Of a stretch of DNA of 64,000 nucleotides, positions 26,896-34,815 are shown one piece after another. Every line of letters starts with the position of its first letter. The stretch's first letter is position 1. A program made the translations under genes and the position numbers. Location: assembly GCF_900323885.1 (NCBI RefSeq), contig NZ_OOHJ01000018.1, forward strand, positions 558,001 to 622,000. The letters run 5' to 3'. The notes beneath the pieces were generated by a model. It had not been told where the DNA came from, did no database searches, and worked only from the letters and a program-made list of their open reading frames with translations. The stretch is from [Actinomadura] parvosata subsp. kistnae (GTDB taxonomy: Bacteria > Actinomycetota > Actinomycetes > Streptosporangiales > Streptosporangiaceae).

Positions 26896-28253
26896 GGCTT
26901 CAGCGTGACCTGCCGCCCGTCGACGGTGGCGGTGACGTCCTGGTCGGAGGTGTTGACCATGACGACCTGGCTCGCCTGCCCCATCGCCTTCACCTTGGGG
27001 TCGGAGCTGCGCACGTCCTGCACCTCGACCCCGGCGGGGAACCACTTGGTGAACCCGCTGAGCAGCCCGGCCATGGGCATCTCGCCGCCCACCTTGGGCG
27101 CCCACAGGCACCCGGCGCACTCGCCTTCGCCCTTCATCTGCGGGTTCCAGTACAGGGCGGTGGTGACGCCGCTCTTGGCGAACTCCATGAGCGCGGTGGC
27201 CTGCACGGCGGTGCGCTTGTCCTCGCTCCACTGCGAGTTCTCCGGCTCGACGTACCACTCGGCCCACCACACCGGCAGGTCGTCGCTCTCCTGCCGCAGC
27301 CACGTGGTGATCGCGCTGAACTTGCCCTGCGCGGCGAAGTCGTCGGGGACGTTGCCCCGGTCGTTCGTCATCGAGGCGCCGTCCACGACGATGAAGTCGG
27401 CGCCCTTCTTGTGCTGGATCCAGTACTTGACGGCGTCGAGCGCCCGTTGGTCGACCGTCCCCCAGGGGCCGCTCAGCTCGGACGGCGGGCCCTGGGTGCG
27501 CACGCTGCTCCCGATCGACACGTACGGCCCGCCGACCTGGATGTCCTTGTTGACCTTCTTCAGCGCCGTGTAGACCTTGTTGTACATCTCGGTGTACGCC
27601 TCGGCGTCCCACCGGTTGGTGGCCGGGTCCCAGAAGCCCTTGAACTCGTTCCACACCATGTAGTGCTTGACCGTCGGGTACTGCTTGGCGACGCGCGCGG
27701 CGAGCGCGGCGAAGTCGTCGAAGTGCTCCCTCTCGGGGGCGACCGTGTGGTTCTTGCTCCAGTCCGTACGCCCGGCCTGCCCGCCCTTCATCCAGTCGGG
27801 CGCGCAGCACAGCGTGATGACCGGCACCGCCCGCGAGGACGCCATGAACGTCAGCCGCCGGTCGAGGTCGACGAAGTTGTACTGCCCGGGGCTGGGCTCG
27901 GGGTTGCCGACGCCCCAGCCCATGATGTGCTGGTTCTGCAGCATCGGGACCCGGCCGAGCACGCCCCTGGCCTGCTCGGCGACGTCCTGCGGCTCGTTGT
28001 CGGCGCTGTACTGGGTGTGGGTGACGCCCCAGCGGGGCCAGTTGTCCAGTGCCGGCGGCTCGGAGAGCTGGGGCGCGGGCTGGGTGGGCGCCTTCGTGGC
28101 CACCTCGCTGCCTTTGAACACCCCGCGTTCCTTCGTGCGCATCGAGGCGTAGACCATGATGCCGGCCACCAGGACGACCGCGAGTATGCCGGCTCCAAGT
28201 GCGATCGGCCATGGCGATCGTCGGCGCGCGTGTCGGCCGTCGGTCGGAATCAC
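26859..28253 (-). CDS. Membrane-anchored GH39-like glycoside hydrolase
   Basis: A 464-residue GTG-start protein: short basic N-terminus, one membrane helix (IALGAGILAVVLVAGIMVYA, about 17-36), linker, then a TIM-barrel (about 75-400) and a C-terminal beta domain. MVWNEFKGFW (acid/base Glu203 of the NE motif) and VWWAEWYVE (candidate nucleophile Glu332) fit clan GH-A, closest to GH39-type xylosidase-like proteins. It is probably displayed outside the cell and may trim or remodel the surface glycan made upstream. Substrate not determined. Anchoring by an uncleaved helix rather than export is odd for this group. Confidence 0.75.
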   Translation of the reverse strand: MIPTDGRHARRRSPWPIALGAGILAVVLVAGIMVYASMRTKERGVFKGSEVATKAPTQPAPQLSEPPALDNWPRWGVTHTQYSADNEPQDVAEQARGVLGRVPMLQNQHIMGWGVGNPEPSPGQYNFVDLDRRLTFMASSRAVPVITLCCAPDWMKGGQAGRTDWSKNHTVAPEREHFDDFAALAARVAKQYPTVKHYMVWNEFKGFWDPATNRWDAEAYTEMYNKVYTALKKVNKDIQVGGPYVSIGSSVRTQGPPSELSGPWGTVDQRALDAVKYWIQHKKGADFIVVDGASMTNDRGNVPDDFAAQGKFSAITTWLRQESDDLPVWWAEWYVEPENSQWSEDKRTAVQATALMEFAKSGVTTALYWNPQMKGEGECAGCLWAPKVGGEMPMAGLLSGFTKWFPAGVEVQDVRSSDPKVKAMGQASQVVMVNTSDQDVTATVDGRQVTLKPYEIKWSGRGGA

Positions 28254-28380
28254 TGAACGCTCCTCATCCTCGCGAGACGTCTGGGGGATTCACGAACCTA
28301 CAAGATTCGCAAACGTACAAGGACTGGACAGCAGTCCAGCCCTTATTACGCTAATCGTCCCGCTTGCAAGCCGCTTGCCT

Positions 28381-29133
28381 TCAGTCGCTGCTCGGCGGGC
28401 GCTGCCCGCCCGCCGGGCCGGGCACGCCGGCGTAGCGGTACGGGACGGGCTGCCGGCCGGGCTGCACGATGAGGAGCGTGCCGGGGGTCTCGGAGTAGAA
28501 GGCGGACTCGACGGCGGCGGCCACGTCCTCGGCGGTGAGCAGCGGGAAGCCGGCGTTGACGAACATCTCCCGGGCGTCGGCCACCAGCGGCGTGTCGGTG
28601 AAGCCGGGGCAGACCGCGCCGATGCGTACGTTCTGGGCGGCCAGCGGCTCGGCCAGCGCTCTGACCAGGCCGACGACGGCGTGCTTGGTCATCGTGTAGA
28701 TGGGGTCGCCGGAGAAGGCGGTGAGCCCGGCCAGCGACGAGGTGACGACGATCGCGCCGCCGCCGGAGCGCAGGAGCAGCGGCATACTGGCGCGCACGCC
28801 GAAGACGACGCCGTCCATGTTGACCCCGACGACCTTGCGGTAGCGGGCGAGGTCGAAGTCGGCCAGGTCCACCCGGCCGGAGATGCCGGCGTTGAGATGG
28901 ACCAGGTCGAGGCGCCCGTAACGCTGCTCGGCCAGCGCGACGGCCTCCAGCGAGGCCTCCTCGGTGCTGACGTCGGCGGCCAGCCACGCGCCGTCCAGCT
29001 CCTTGGCCAGCCGCTCGACCCCCTCGCCGTCCATGTCGACGAGGACGCACTTGACTCCGCCCGTCGACAGTCGCCGGGCCACGGCGGCTCCGATGCCGCT
29101 CGCGGCTCCGGTGATCAGTGCAACAGTGCTCAT
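28381..29133 (-). CDS. Short-chain dehydrogenase/reductase
   Basis: A 250-residue SDR enzyme: cofactor motif TGAASGIG (about 8-15), acidic residue after the second strand (LVDMDGEG) that suggests NAD rather than NADP, NAG motif (HLNAGISG), catalytic Ser in VVTSSLAGL and YxxxK as YTMTK. The start at 29133 has AAGGAG upstream. It sits 96 bp downstream of the phosphotransferase gene on the same strand; the pairing of an SDR with an ACAD10-like phosphotransferase suggests fatty or hydroxy acid breakdown. Confidence 0.9.
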   Translation of the reverse strand: MSTVALITGAASGIGAAVARRLSTGGVKCVLVDMDGEGVERLAKELDGAWLAADVSTEEASLEAVALAEQRYGRLDLVHLNAGISGRVDLADFDLARYRKVVGVNMDGVVFGVRASMPLLLRSGGGAIVVTSSLAGLTAFSGDPIYTMTKHAVVGLVRALAEPLAAQNVRIGAVCPGFTDTPLVADAREMFVNAGFPLLTAEDVAAAVESAFYSETPGTLLIVQPGRQPVPYRYAGVPGPAGGQRPPSSD

Positions 29134-29168
29134 GACGCTCCTTGCGGGGGGATCGGTCGAAGGTCGGG

Positions 29169-29244
29169 GTGCTCAGTGCTGGTCCGGGTGCTCGGTGCCG
29201 GTCTGGGTGCTCAGTGCTGGCCGGATGGCTCAGTGCTGGTCGAG
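29169..29244. repeat. Tandem ~19-bp minisatellite over the phosphotransferase stop codon
   Basis: Four imperfect copies of GTGCTCAGTGCTGGTCCGG (starts 29169, 29188, 29207, 29227; spacing 19, 19, 20). The last copy holds the stop codon of the minus-strand phosphotransferase gene (29230-29232). The array fills most of the space to the SDR gene. Confidence 0.85.
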
Positions 29245-30255
29245 CATGCGGTGCGCGCGGGCGATCAGGATGGGCACGGCCGCGCCGATGCGGTCGAAGC
29301 CCTCCCCCACGGTCTTACCCTGGCGGAACCTGGCGTGGATACCCTCCACGATGACGGCGAGCTTGAAGTTCCCGAAGGCCACGTAGAACCCGAGGTCCGA
29401 GATGTCCCGGCCGGAGACCTTGGTGTAGTGGGCGGCGAACTCGGCCGCGTTCATGAACCCGGGCGCCACCGTCACGTCCCCCGCCACGGGGATCCGGGCC
29501 CGCTCCTCGTCGCCGTGATCGTGCCAGTACGTCAGCGTCAGCCCCAGGTCGGCCAGCGGGTCGCCGAGCGTGGACATCTCCCAGTCGACCACGGCCGTGA
29601 TCTCCAGGTCGCCGAGCCGCAGCAGCGTGTTGTCCAGCCGGTAGTCGCCGTGCACCAGCGTGCCGGCCGCCTCGGCGGGCAGCCGCTCCCGAAGGCGGGT
29701 CACGAGCCGGTCGTACTCGGGCAGGTCGGCCGTCTTCGACCGCTCCCACTGCTGGCACCACCGGTCGAGCTGCCTGGTCATGTACCCTTCCGGCCGGCCG
29801 AAGTCGCCGAGCCCCACCTCGCGGTAGTCCACGGCGTGGATGGCGGCCAGCACCTCGGCCAGCCGCTCCGACAGCCGCCGCGTCTGCTCGGGCGTGCGGT
29901 CGCCGAGCTGCTCCCTGCTCCGCACGGCCGCGCCCTCGACGTACCCCATGAGGTAGAACGGCGCCCCGATCACGTCCTCGTCGGCGCAGAAGGCGACCGG
30001 CTCCGGCACCGGCACGGGCGTCGGCGCGAGCGCCGAGATGACCCGCCACTCGCGCCGCATGTCGTGGGCGGTGGGCAGCACGTGGCCCAGGGGCGGGCGG
30101 CGCAGCACCAGCCGGCGTTCCCCGCCCTCGACCAGGTAGGTGAGGTTCGACCGGCCGCCGGAGATCAGCGAGACGGACTGGGGCTCGCCGGCGTCGGGCA
30201 CGTGGCGGCCCATCCACGCGACCAGCTGGGGGTGGTCGATGCCAGGTACGGTCAT
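29230..30255 (-). CDS. Phosphotransferase family protein (ACAD10/APH-like)
   Basis: A 341-residue aminoglycoside-phosphotransferase-fold kinase. Motifs are ISGGRSNLTYLVEGG (nucleotide loop), LVHGDYRLDNTLLR (catalytic Asp and Asn) and AVVDWEMSTLGDPLADLG (metal-binding Asp). The pattern matches the branch related to human ACAD10/11, which phosphorylates 4-hydroxyacyl-CoA for breakdown, rather than drug-resistance kinases. With the downstream SDR this suggests a small lipid-catabolic unit. An AGAAC/GTTCT inverted repeat lies upstream. Confidence 0.87.
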   Translation of the reverse strand: MTVPGIDHPQLVAWMGRHVPDAGEPQSVSLISGGRSNLTYLVEGGERRLVLRRPPLGHVLPTAHDMRREWRVISALAPTPVPVPEPVAFCADEDVIGAPFYLMGYVEGAAVRSREQLGDRTPEQTRRLSERLAEVLAAIHAVDYREVGLGDFGRPEGYMTRQLDRWCQQWERSKTADLPEYDRLVTRLRERLPAEAAGTLVHGDYRLDNTLLRLGDLEITAVVDWEMSTLGDPLADLGLTLTYWHDHGDEERARIPVAGDVTVAPGFMNAAEFAAHYTKVSGRDISDLGFYVAFGNFKLAVIVEGIHARFRQGKTVGEGFDRIGAAVPILIARAHRMLDQH

Positions 30256-30266
30256 GCCCCCACATT

Positions 30267-30284
30267 AGAACGTTGCTCGGTTCT
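30267..30284. promoter_or_regulatory. Inverted repeat upstream of the phosphotransferase gene
   Basis: AGAAC (30267-30271) and GTTCT (30280-30284) flank an 8-base centre, 11 bp upstream of the minus-strand start codon. The place fits an operator for a TetR-type repressor such as those that control acyl-CoA genes. No such regulator is encoded nearby. Confidence 0.35.
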
Positions 30285-30410
30285 GAAGACATACTGGGAG
30301 TTATGTAACGTTCCGCACCTGGGGCTATGGCACCGGGCGAGATCCTTTAATGTGGCAGTACACCCTGGCCCTCAGCATGTCCAGAGAGTGTGCGCTGACA
30401 GTAGGAGCCC

Positions 30411-31493
30411 ATGCACGTCACCCTTGCCCTCCCCCGTGAGCTGGGCGAAGCCGAAGTGAGCCGCTGGCGTGCCCTTCAGGAAGCGGACACTGCCTTCGAC
30501 AACCCCTTCTTGTCCCCCGAGTTCACCCTTACGGTAGGCGAACTGCGCGATCTCGTACGTGTCGCCGTCATCCACGACGGTCCCGACATCGTGGGCTTTT
30601 TCCCCTTTGAGCGACATCCCCTCGGCATCGGCAAGCCGGTCGCCGCCGGGCTGACCGACGCTCAGGGGCTCGTGCACCTGAAGGACGCGCGGATCGACCC
30701 GCTGTGGCTGCTCAAGGAGTGCGGCCTGGCGGTGTACGAGTTCGACCACCTCGTGTCCGGGCAGCCGCTCCTGCACGCCCGCCACGAGCGGCACCCGTCG
30801 CCCATCATCGATCTTCGCAACGGCTGGCACCACTACACCGAGTCACTTCGCCGCAACTCCGGCAAGACGTACAAGACCACTCTGGCCAAGTCGCGCAAGC
30901 TCCAGCGCGACGCGGGCCCGCTGCGCCACGACTACGCCACCACCGACCTCGAGCCCCTGCGCACGCTGCTCGGCTGGAAGACCGACCAGTACCGCCGCAC
31001 GGGCCGCGCCGACCGGTTCGCGCACCCGTGGATCGTCGAGCTGGTCGAGCGGCTGCTGGCCACGCAGTCCGAGTCGTTCGCCGGGGTGCTCGACATGATC
31101 TACGTGGACGACCGGCCGGTGGCCGGCCACTTCGGGCTGCGCACCCGCACGACGCTGGCCGGCTGGTTCCCCGCCTACGACACCCACTTCGCCAAGTACT
31201 CCCCCGGCCTCATCCACCACCTGGCGATGGCCGAGCGGGCCTCCGAGGCCGGCATCGAGATCATCGACATGGGGCGGGGCCAGAAGGAGTACAAGGACAA
31301 GCTCAAGACCGGCGAGCTGGAGGTGGCCGAGGGCCGCGTGGCCAGGATCGGCCCGGCGGCGGGCGTGCACTGGGTGATGCGCGTGCCGGTGCGCAAGACC
31401 CGCGCCACCGTCATGGCCAACCCGCTGCTCCTTAAAACGGCGGACAAAACCTTGAAAACGTACGGAAGACTGCGTACCGTCCTACAACGGTGA
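30411..31493 (+). CDS. FemAB/GNAT-like acyltransferase, paralogue of 13883-15013
   Basis: A 360-residue protein with an AGGAG site. It follows the first FemAB-like protein almost motif for motif: NPFLSPEFTLTVGELRDLVRV, FDHLVSGQPLL, LGWKTDQYRRTGRADRFAHP, GHFGLRTRTTLAGWFPAYDT, YSPGLIHHLAMAERASEAG, MGRGQKEYKDKLKTG. It should transfer an acyl or aminoacyl group to an amino sugar or peptide. Its stop overlaps the GTG of the DegT-like gene (GTGA), so the two act together, perhaps making and then acylating an amino sugar. Confidence 0.85.
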   Translation: MHVTLALPRELGEAEVSRWRALQEADTAFDNPFLSPEFTLTVGELRDLVRVAVIHDGPDIVGFFPFERHPLGIGKPVAAGLTDAQGLVHLKDARIDPLWLLKECGLAVYEFDHLVSGQPLLHARHERHPSPIIDLRNGWHHYTESLRRNSGKTYKTTLAKSRKLQRDAGPLRHDYATTDLEPLRTLLGWKTDQYRRTGRADRFAHPWIVELVERLLATQSESFAGVLDMIYVDDRPVAGHFGLRTRTTLAGWFPAYDTHFAKYSPGLIHHLAMAERASEAGIEIIDMGRGQKEYKDKLKTGELEVAEGRVARIGPAAGVHWVMRVPVRKTRATVMANPLLLKTADKTLKTYGRLRTVLQR

Positions 31494-32638
31494 AACACAT
31501 CGAGGAGCGAACGGGCCGTCACTGCCTGTCGCTACCGTCCAACCGGCTGGGGCTGTATCTGGCCTTACGCCACTGGTGCCTGCCCGGGCAGCGGCTGCTG
31601 ATGTCACCGATCTCCGCCGACGAGATCCTCTTCCTCGTGCTGGCCGCCGGGCTGCGCCCGGTGATCGCGCCGCTGTCGCCCAGGAACGGCAACATCGACG
31701 TCTCCCGGGTGGACCTCGACACGGTCGACGCGGTCCTGACCACCAACCTGTACGGCCTGCCCGACGACGCCCCCGCCTTCGCCGGGAAGATCCTCATCGA
31801 GGACGTCGCGCACGCCATGGAGAGCGACCTCGACGGGCGGCCGCTCGGCACGTTCGGGCACGCGTCGGTCTTCAGCCTGTCCAAGCACCCCGGCGCGGGC
31901 TCCGGCGGCGTGCTCGCCGTCGAGCACGAGTCCGACCTGCGCGCCCTGACCCGCGCCCGCGACGACCTGCTCACCCGCGGCTCCCTGCGGGCCGACCTGT
32001 GGAGCGTGGCCACCTCCATGGCCCGCCAGGCCGCGCTCAGGCTCGACCTCGTCCGCCCCGCGCTCAGGCTCATGCGCAGCCTCGGCATGCAGGAGGAGCG
32101 CGAGGGCTACCGCATCGCGCTGCGCGCCGGCGAGCTGGAACTGGCGCTCAAGCAGGTGCCCTCGCTGCCGCCCTTCGACCCGTGGGTACGCGCCGACCTG
32201 CACGACTACCGCGCCCACCGTGGCGCCCTGGTCCGCTGGTACCAGCGGCGGCGCGTGGCCAGGGTGCCCCGCGACCGGGCCCGCCGGGTGGCCGGCGTGC
32301 GGCGCCTGGCCGAGCTGCCCACGGTCGCGCCCGCCGTGCTCGACGACCTGTCCCGGCCGCTGTTCCGGGTGCCGCTGCTGGTGCGCGACAGGGACGCGGC
32401 CATCGAGGAGCTGGAGCGGCACGGGGTCTCCACCGGCTATCTGTACGACCCCGCCTACGACGACTACGCCCCGGCGTTCACCGAGCACTCCCCCGACCCC
32501 GCCCCGGCCCGCTGGTGGGCCCGGCACGTGCTGCCGGTGGACCCGATGTGCACCGCCCGCTCGCTCCCGGTCCTGCGCCGCCTGGAGCCGCCGACCTCCG
32601 GCCCGATCACCGATCCCCTTCCTGGGCCTCGCGGATGA
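31490..32638 (+). CDS. DegT/DnrJ/EryC1-like PLP-dependent enzyme
   Basis: A 382-residue aminotransferase-like protein of the sugar-aminotransferase type. LIEDVAHAMESD holds the Asp that contacts the PLP ring (about 105), and FSLSKHPGAGSGG carries the likely PLP lysine (about Lys132). The N-terminal part is compact and lacks the long GS(G/T)TALxxAL element of classical DegT members (here PSNRLGLYLALRHW), so it is a distant member. The probable role is amination of a nucleotide- or lipid-linked sugar. It is coupled to the FemAB-like gene by GTGA, and its 3' end overlaps the convergent MocR gene. Confidence 0.72.
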   Translation: MKHIEERTGRHCLSLPSNRLGLYLALRHWCLPGQRLLMSPISADEILFLVLAAGLRPVIAPLSPRNGNIDVSRVDLDTVDAVLTTNLYGLPDDAPAFAGKILIEDVAHAMESDLDGRPLGTFGHASVFSLSKHPGAGSGGVLAVEHESDLRALTRARDDLLTRGSLRADLWSVATSMARQAALRLDLVRPALRLMRSLGMQEEREGYRIALRAGELELALKQVPSLPPFDPWVRADLHDYRAHRGALVRWYQRRRVARVPRDRARRVAGVRRLAELPTVAPAVLDDLSRPLFRVPLLVRDRDAAIEELERHGVSTGYLYDPAYDDYAPAFTEHSPDPAPARWWARHVLPVDPMCTARSLPVLRRLEPPTSGPITDPLPGPRG

Positions 32639-34007
32639 GCGCCGCCACGATCTCGCACCCCCGCCGCACGTCCGGCAGCGACGCCGAGCCGTAACCGATC
32701 ACCAGCCCGTGCAGCCGGGTGCGGCCGTGGTGGTGCCGCTCGGTGGAGTCGAGCAGGACACCGCGCCGCCTGGCCCCCTCCACCACGCCGGGCACGAGGG
32801 CGGCGGGCAGCTCGGCCAGGACGTGCAGCCCGGCCGTGTCGCCGCGCAGCCGGCAGGCGGGGCCGAGAAGCTCGACGACGGCGGCGCGGCGGCGCGCGTA
32901 CTCCAGGCGCATCCTGCGCAGGTGCCGGTCGACGTCGCCGCGTTCCAGGAGGGTGGCCACGGCCTGCTGGACGGGCCCGCTCGTGCGGTCGCCCACCTCG
33001 CCGCGCAGGTGCGCGATCCTGGCGACCAGCTCGGGCGAGCCGACCAGCCAGCCCACCCCCACGTCGGGGGCCAGCGTCTTGGACAGCGTGCCGAGCAGCA
33101 CCACCCGGGACGGGTCGAGGCCGTAGAGCGCGGGCAGCGGGGCGACGTCGTAGCGGAACTCGGCGTCGTAGTCGTCCTCCACGATCGTCGCTCCCGTGCC
33201 GGCCGCCCAGGCCAGCAGCCGCTCCCTGCGCGGGATCGGCAGCCGGCCGCCCAGCGGGAACTGGTGGGCCGGCGTGGTGTAGAGCACGCGCAGGTCGCCC
33301 GGCAGGCCGTCCACGATCACGCCGTCCTCGTCCACCGGGCACGGCACCACCTCGGCGCCCCTGGCCGCGAACACCGTGCGCGCCACCCGGTAGCCCGGGT
33401 CCTCCACCCCGGCTCTGGCCCCCGGGCCGAGCAGGGCCAGCGCGCAGAGGTCGAGACCGTTGCCGGTGCCCCGGGTGACCAGGATGTTCTCCGGGCCGAC
33501 GGCCATGCCTCTGGCGCGCCTGAGGTGGTCGGCGAGCAGCTCGCGCAGGCGCGGCAGGCCGTGCGCGTCGGGCGAGTCGCCCGGCGGCAGGTCGGCGGCC
33601 CGGCGCCAGGCCCGCTTCCACGCCGCCTCGTCGTAGTCGCGCACCCAAGGAGAGCCGGAGGTGAGGTTGATCAGGCCGGACGGGGGCGGCGGCGCGGGCA
33701 CGAACTCCGCGGGCGGCCGCGGCCCCGGCCTGACGGATCCCGTGGCGGTCTCGATGCCGGCCACGAACGTGCCCGAGCCGTGCCGCCCGTCGAGCCAGCC
33801 CTCGGCGTAGAGCTGCTGGTACGCCTCGGTCACCACCGTCCTGCTCACCCCGAGCTGGGCGGCCAGCGCCCGCGTGGACGGCAGCCGCTCGCCCGACGCG
33901 AGCGTGCCGTCCAGCATGGCGCCGCGCAGCCACGCGACGAGCTGCGCGGTGAGCGGCTCGGCCGACTCACGGGAGAGGGAGACCGGCAGGTCGACATGGG
34001 TGCGCAT
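32607..34007 (-). CDS. MocR/PdxR-type GntR regulator with aminotransferase domain
   Basis: About 466 residues with the start at 34007. The N-terminal winged helix of the GntR family (QLVAWLRGAMLDGTLASGERL, ALAAQLGVSRTVVTEAYQQL) is followed by a fold-type-I aminotransferase domain with VEDDYDAEFRY and LGTLSKTLAPDVGVGW (PLP lysine in SKT). Such regulators sense PLP or a related compound and often activate vitamin B6 genes. The divergent PPOX-family gene, 71 bp away, is the obvious target. An in-frame upstream start (34058) would put the operator sites inside the gene and is less likely. Confidence 0.88.
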   Translation of the reverse strand: MRTHVDLPVSLSRESAEPLTAQLVAWLRGAMLDGTLASGERLPSTRALAAQLGVSRTVVTEAYQQLYAEGWLDGRHGSGTFVAGIETATGSVRPGPRPPAEFVPAPPPPSGLINLTSGSPWVRDYDEAAWKRAWRRAADLPPGDSPDAHGLPRLRELLADHLRRARGMAVGPENILVTRGTGNGLDLCALALLGPGARAGVEDPGYRVARTVFAARGAEVVPCPVDEDGVIVDGLPGDLRVLYTTPAHQFPLGGRLPIPRRERLLAWAAGTGATIVEDDYDAEFRYDVAPLPALYGLDPSRVVLLGTLSKTLAPDVGVGWLVGSPELVARIAHLRGEVGDRTSGPVQQAVATLLERGDVDRHLRRMRLEYARRRAAVVELLGPACRLRGDTAGLHVLAELPAALVPGVVEGARRRGVLLDSTERHHHGRTRLHGLVIGYGSASLPDVRRGCEIVAALIREAQEGDR

Positions 34008-34008
34008 G

Positions 34009-34060
34009 AAAGTGGTCTCTTGAAAGGTGCTGGTAGTGGCCCTACAGGATAAGTCCACTT
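34009..34060. promoter_or_regulatory. Candidate MocR binding sites between the MocR and PPOX genes
   Basis: Three related sites: AAAGTGGTCTC (34009-34019), TAGTGGCCCTA (34034-34044) and, inverted, AAGTGGACTTA (34060-34050). They resemble the AAAGTGGWCTA type of site known for actinobacterial PdxR regulators (from memory). Two direct copies plus one inverted copy in a divergent promoter is the usual arrangement for MocR proteins. Confidence 0.6.
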
Positions 34061-34078
34061 CGTCGTTACGGTCGAATC

Positions 34079-34729
34079 ATGCTCTCCACCACTCCCCGCA
34101 CCACACTGGGCCGCTCCAAGGAGCGCGGCAGCACCGACAGGGACGACCTGTACGAGGTGCTCGACACCGGCCTGATCTGCCACCTGGGCGTGGTGGCGAA
34201 CGGTCACCCCATGGTCGTGCCCACCGGCTACGGCCGCGTCGGCGACACCCTCTACCTGCACGGCTCCACCGGCGCCGCCTCGCTGCGCGCCGGCACCGAC
34301 CCCAGCACCGGCACCGATGTCTGCGTCACCGTCACCCACCTCGACGGCATCGTGCTGGCCCGCTCGATCTTCCACCACTCCGTCAACTACCGCTCGGCCA
34401 TGATCTACGGCCGGGCCCGCCTCGTGACCGACCCCGACGAGCGCCTGCTGGGGCTGCGCGCCCTGGCCGAGCAGCTCGCCCCAGGCCAGTGGGACTACGT
34501 GCGCCGCCCGTCGCGCAAGGAGCTGGCCGCCACGGCCGTGCTCGCGCTGTCGCTGGAGGAGGCGTCCGTCAAGATCAGGCGCGGCGGCCCCAAGGACGAG
34601 GACGAGGACTACGACCTGCCGGTGTGGGCCGGCGTGCTGCCCCTGGTCACGTCGTGGGGCACGCCCGAACCCGATTCGGTGCTCCCAGAAGGTATCGAGG
34701 CACCGGTTCACATCCTCCATCGGGAGTAG
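34079..34729 (+). CDS. Pyridoxamine 5'-phosphate oxidase family protein
   Basis: A 216-residue flavin-binding split-barrel protein: LDTGLICHLGVVANGHPMVVPT, GDTLYLHGSTGAAS, and SVNYRSAMIYGRARLV. This group (MSMEG-type PPOX/ NimA-like) binds FMN, F420 or haem, and is often controlled by a neighbouring MocR regulator. Whether it makes PLP or acts on another substrate is not known. It is divergently transcribed from the MocR gene across the candidate operator sites. Confidence 0.85.
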   Translation: MLSTTPRTTLGRSKERGSTDRDDLYEVLDTGLICHLGVVANGHPMVVPTGYGRVGDTLYLHGSTGAASLRAGTDPSTGTDVCVTVTHLDGIVLARSIFHHSVNYRSAMIYGRARLVTDPDERLLGLRALAEQLAPGQWDYVRRPSRKELAATAVLALSLEEASVKIRRGGPKDEDEDYDLPVWAGVLPLVTSWGTPEPDSVLPEGIEAPVHILHRE

Positions 34730-34741
34730 TTCCATATTTCC

Positions 34742-34799
34742 GGAGCCACCTGGAAAACCTGACTCCTTGATCCGACGTCTCATCAGGTGGGCCGGCTCC
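34742..34799 (+). other. Potential long-range hairpin before the receptor kinase gene
   Basis: GGAGCCACCTG (34742-34752) can pair with CAGGTGGGCCGGCTCC (34784-34799) in two helices separated by a small bulge, enclosing about 31 bases. It begins 13 bp after the PPOX stop and ends 17 bp before the kinase start. It may serve as a terminator for the PPOX gene or as a leader structure for the kinase. Confidence 0.35.
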
Positions 34800-34815
34800 T
34801 GATGGGAGAGGCAAA

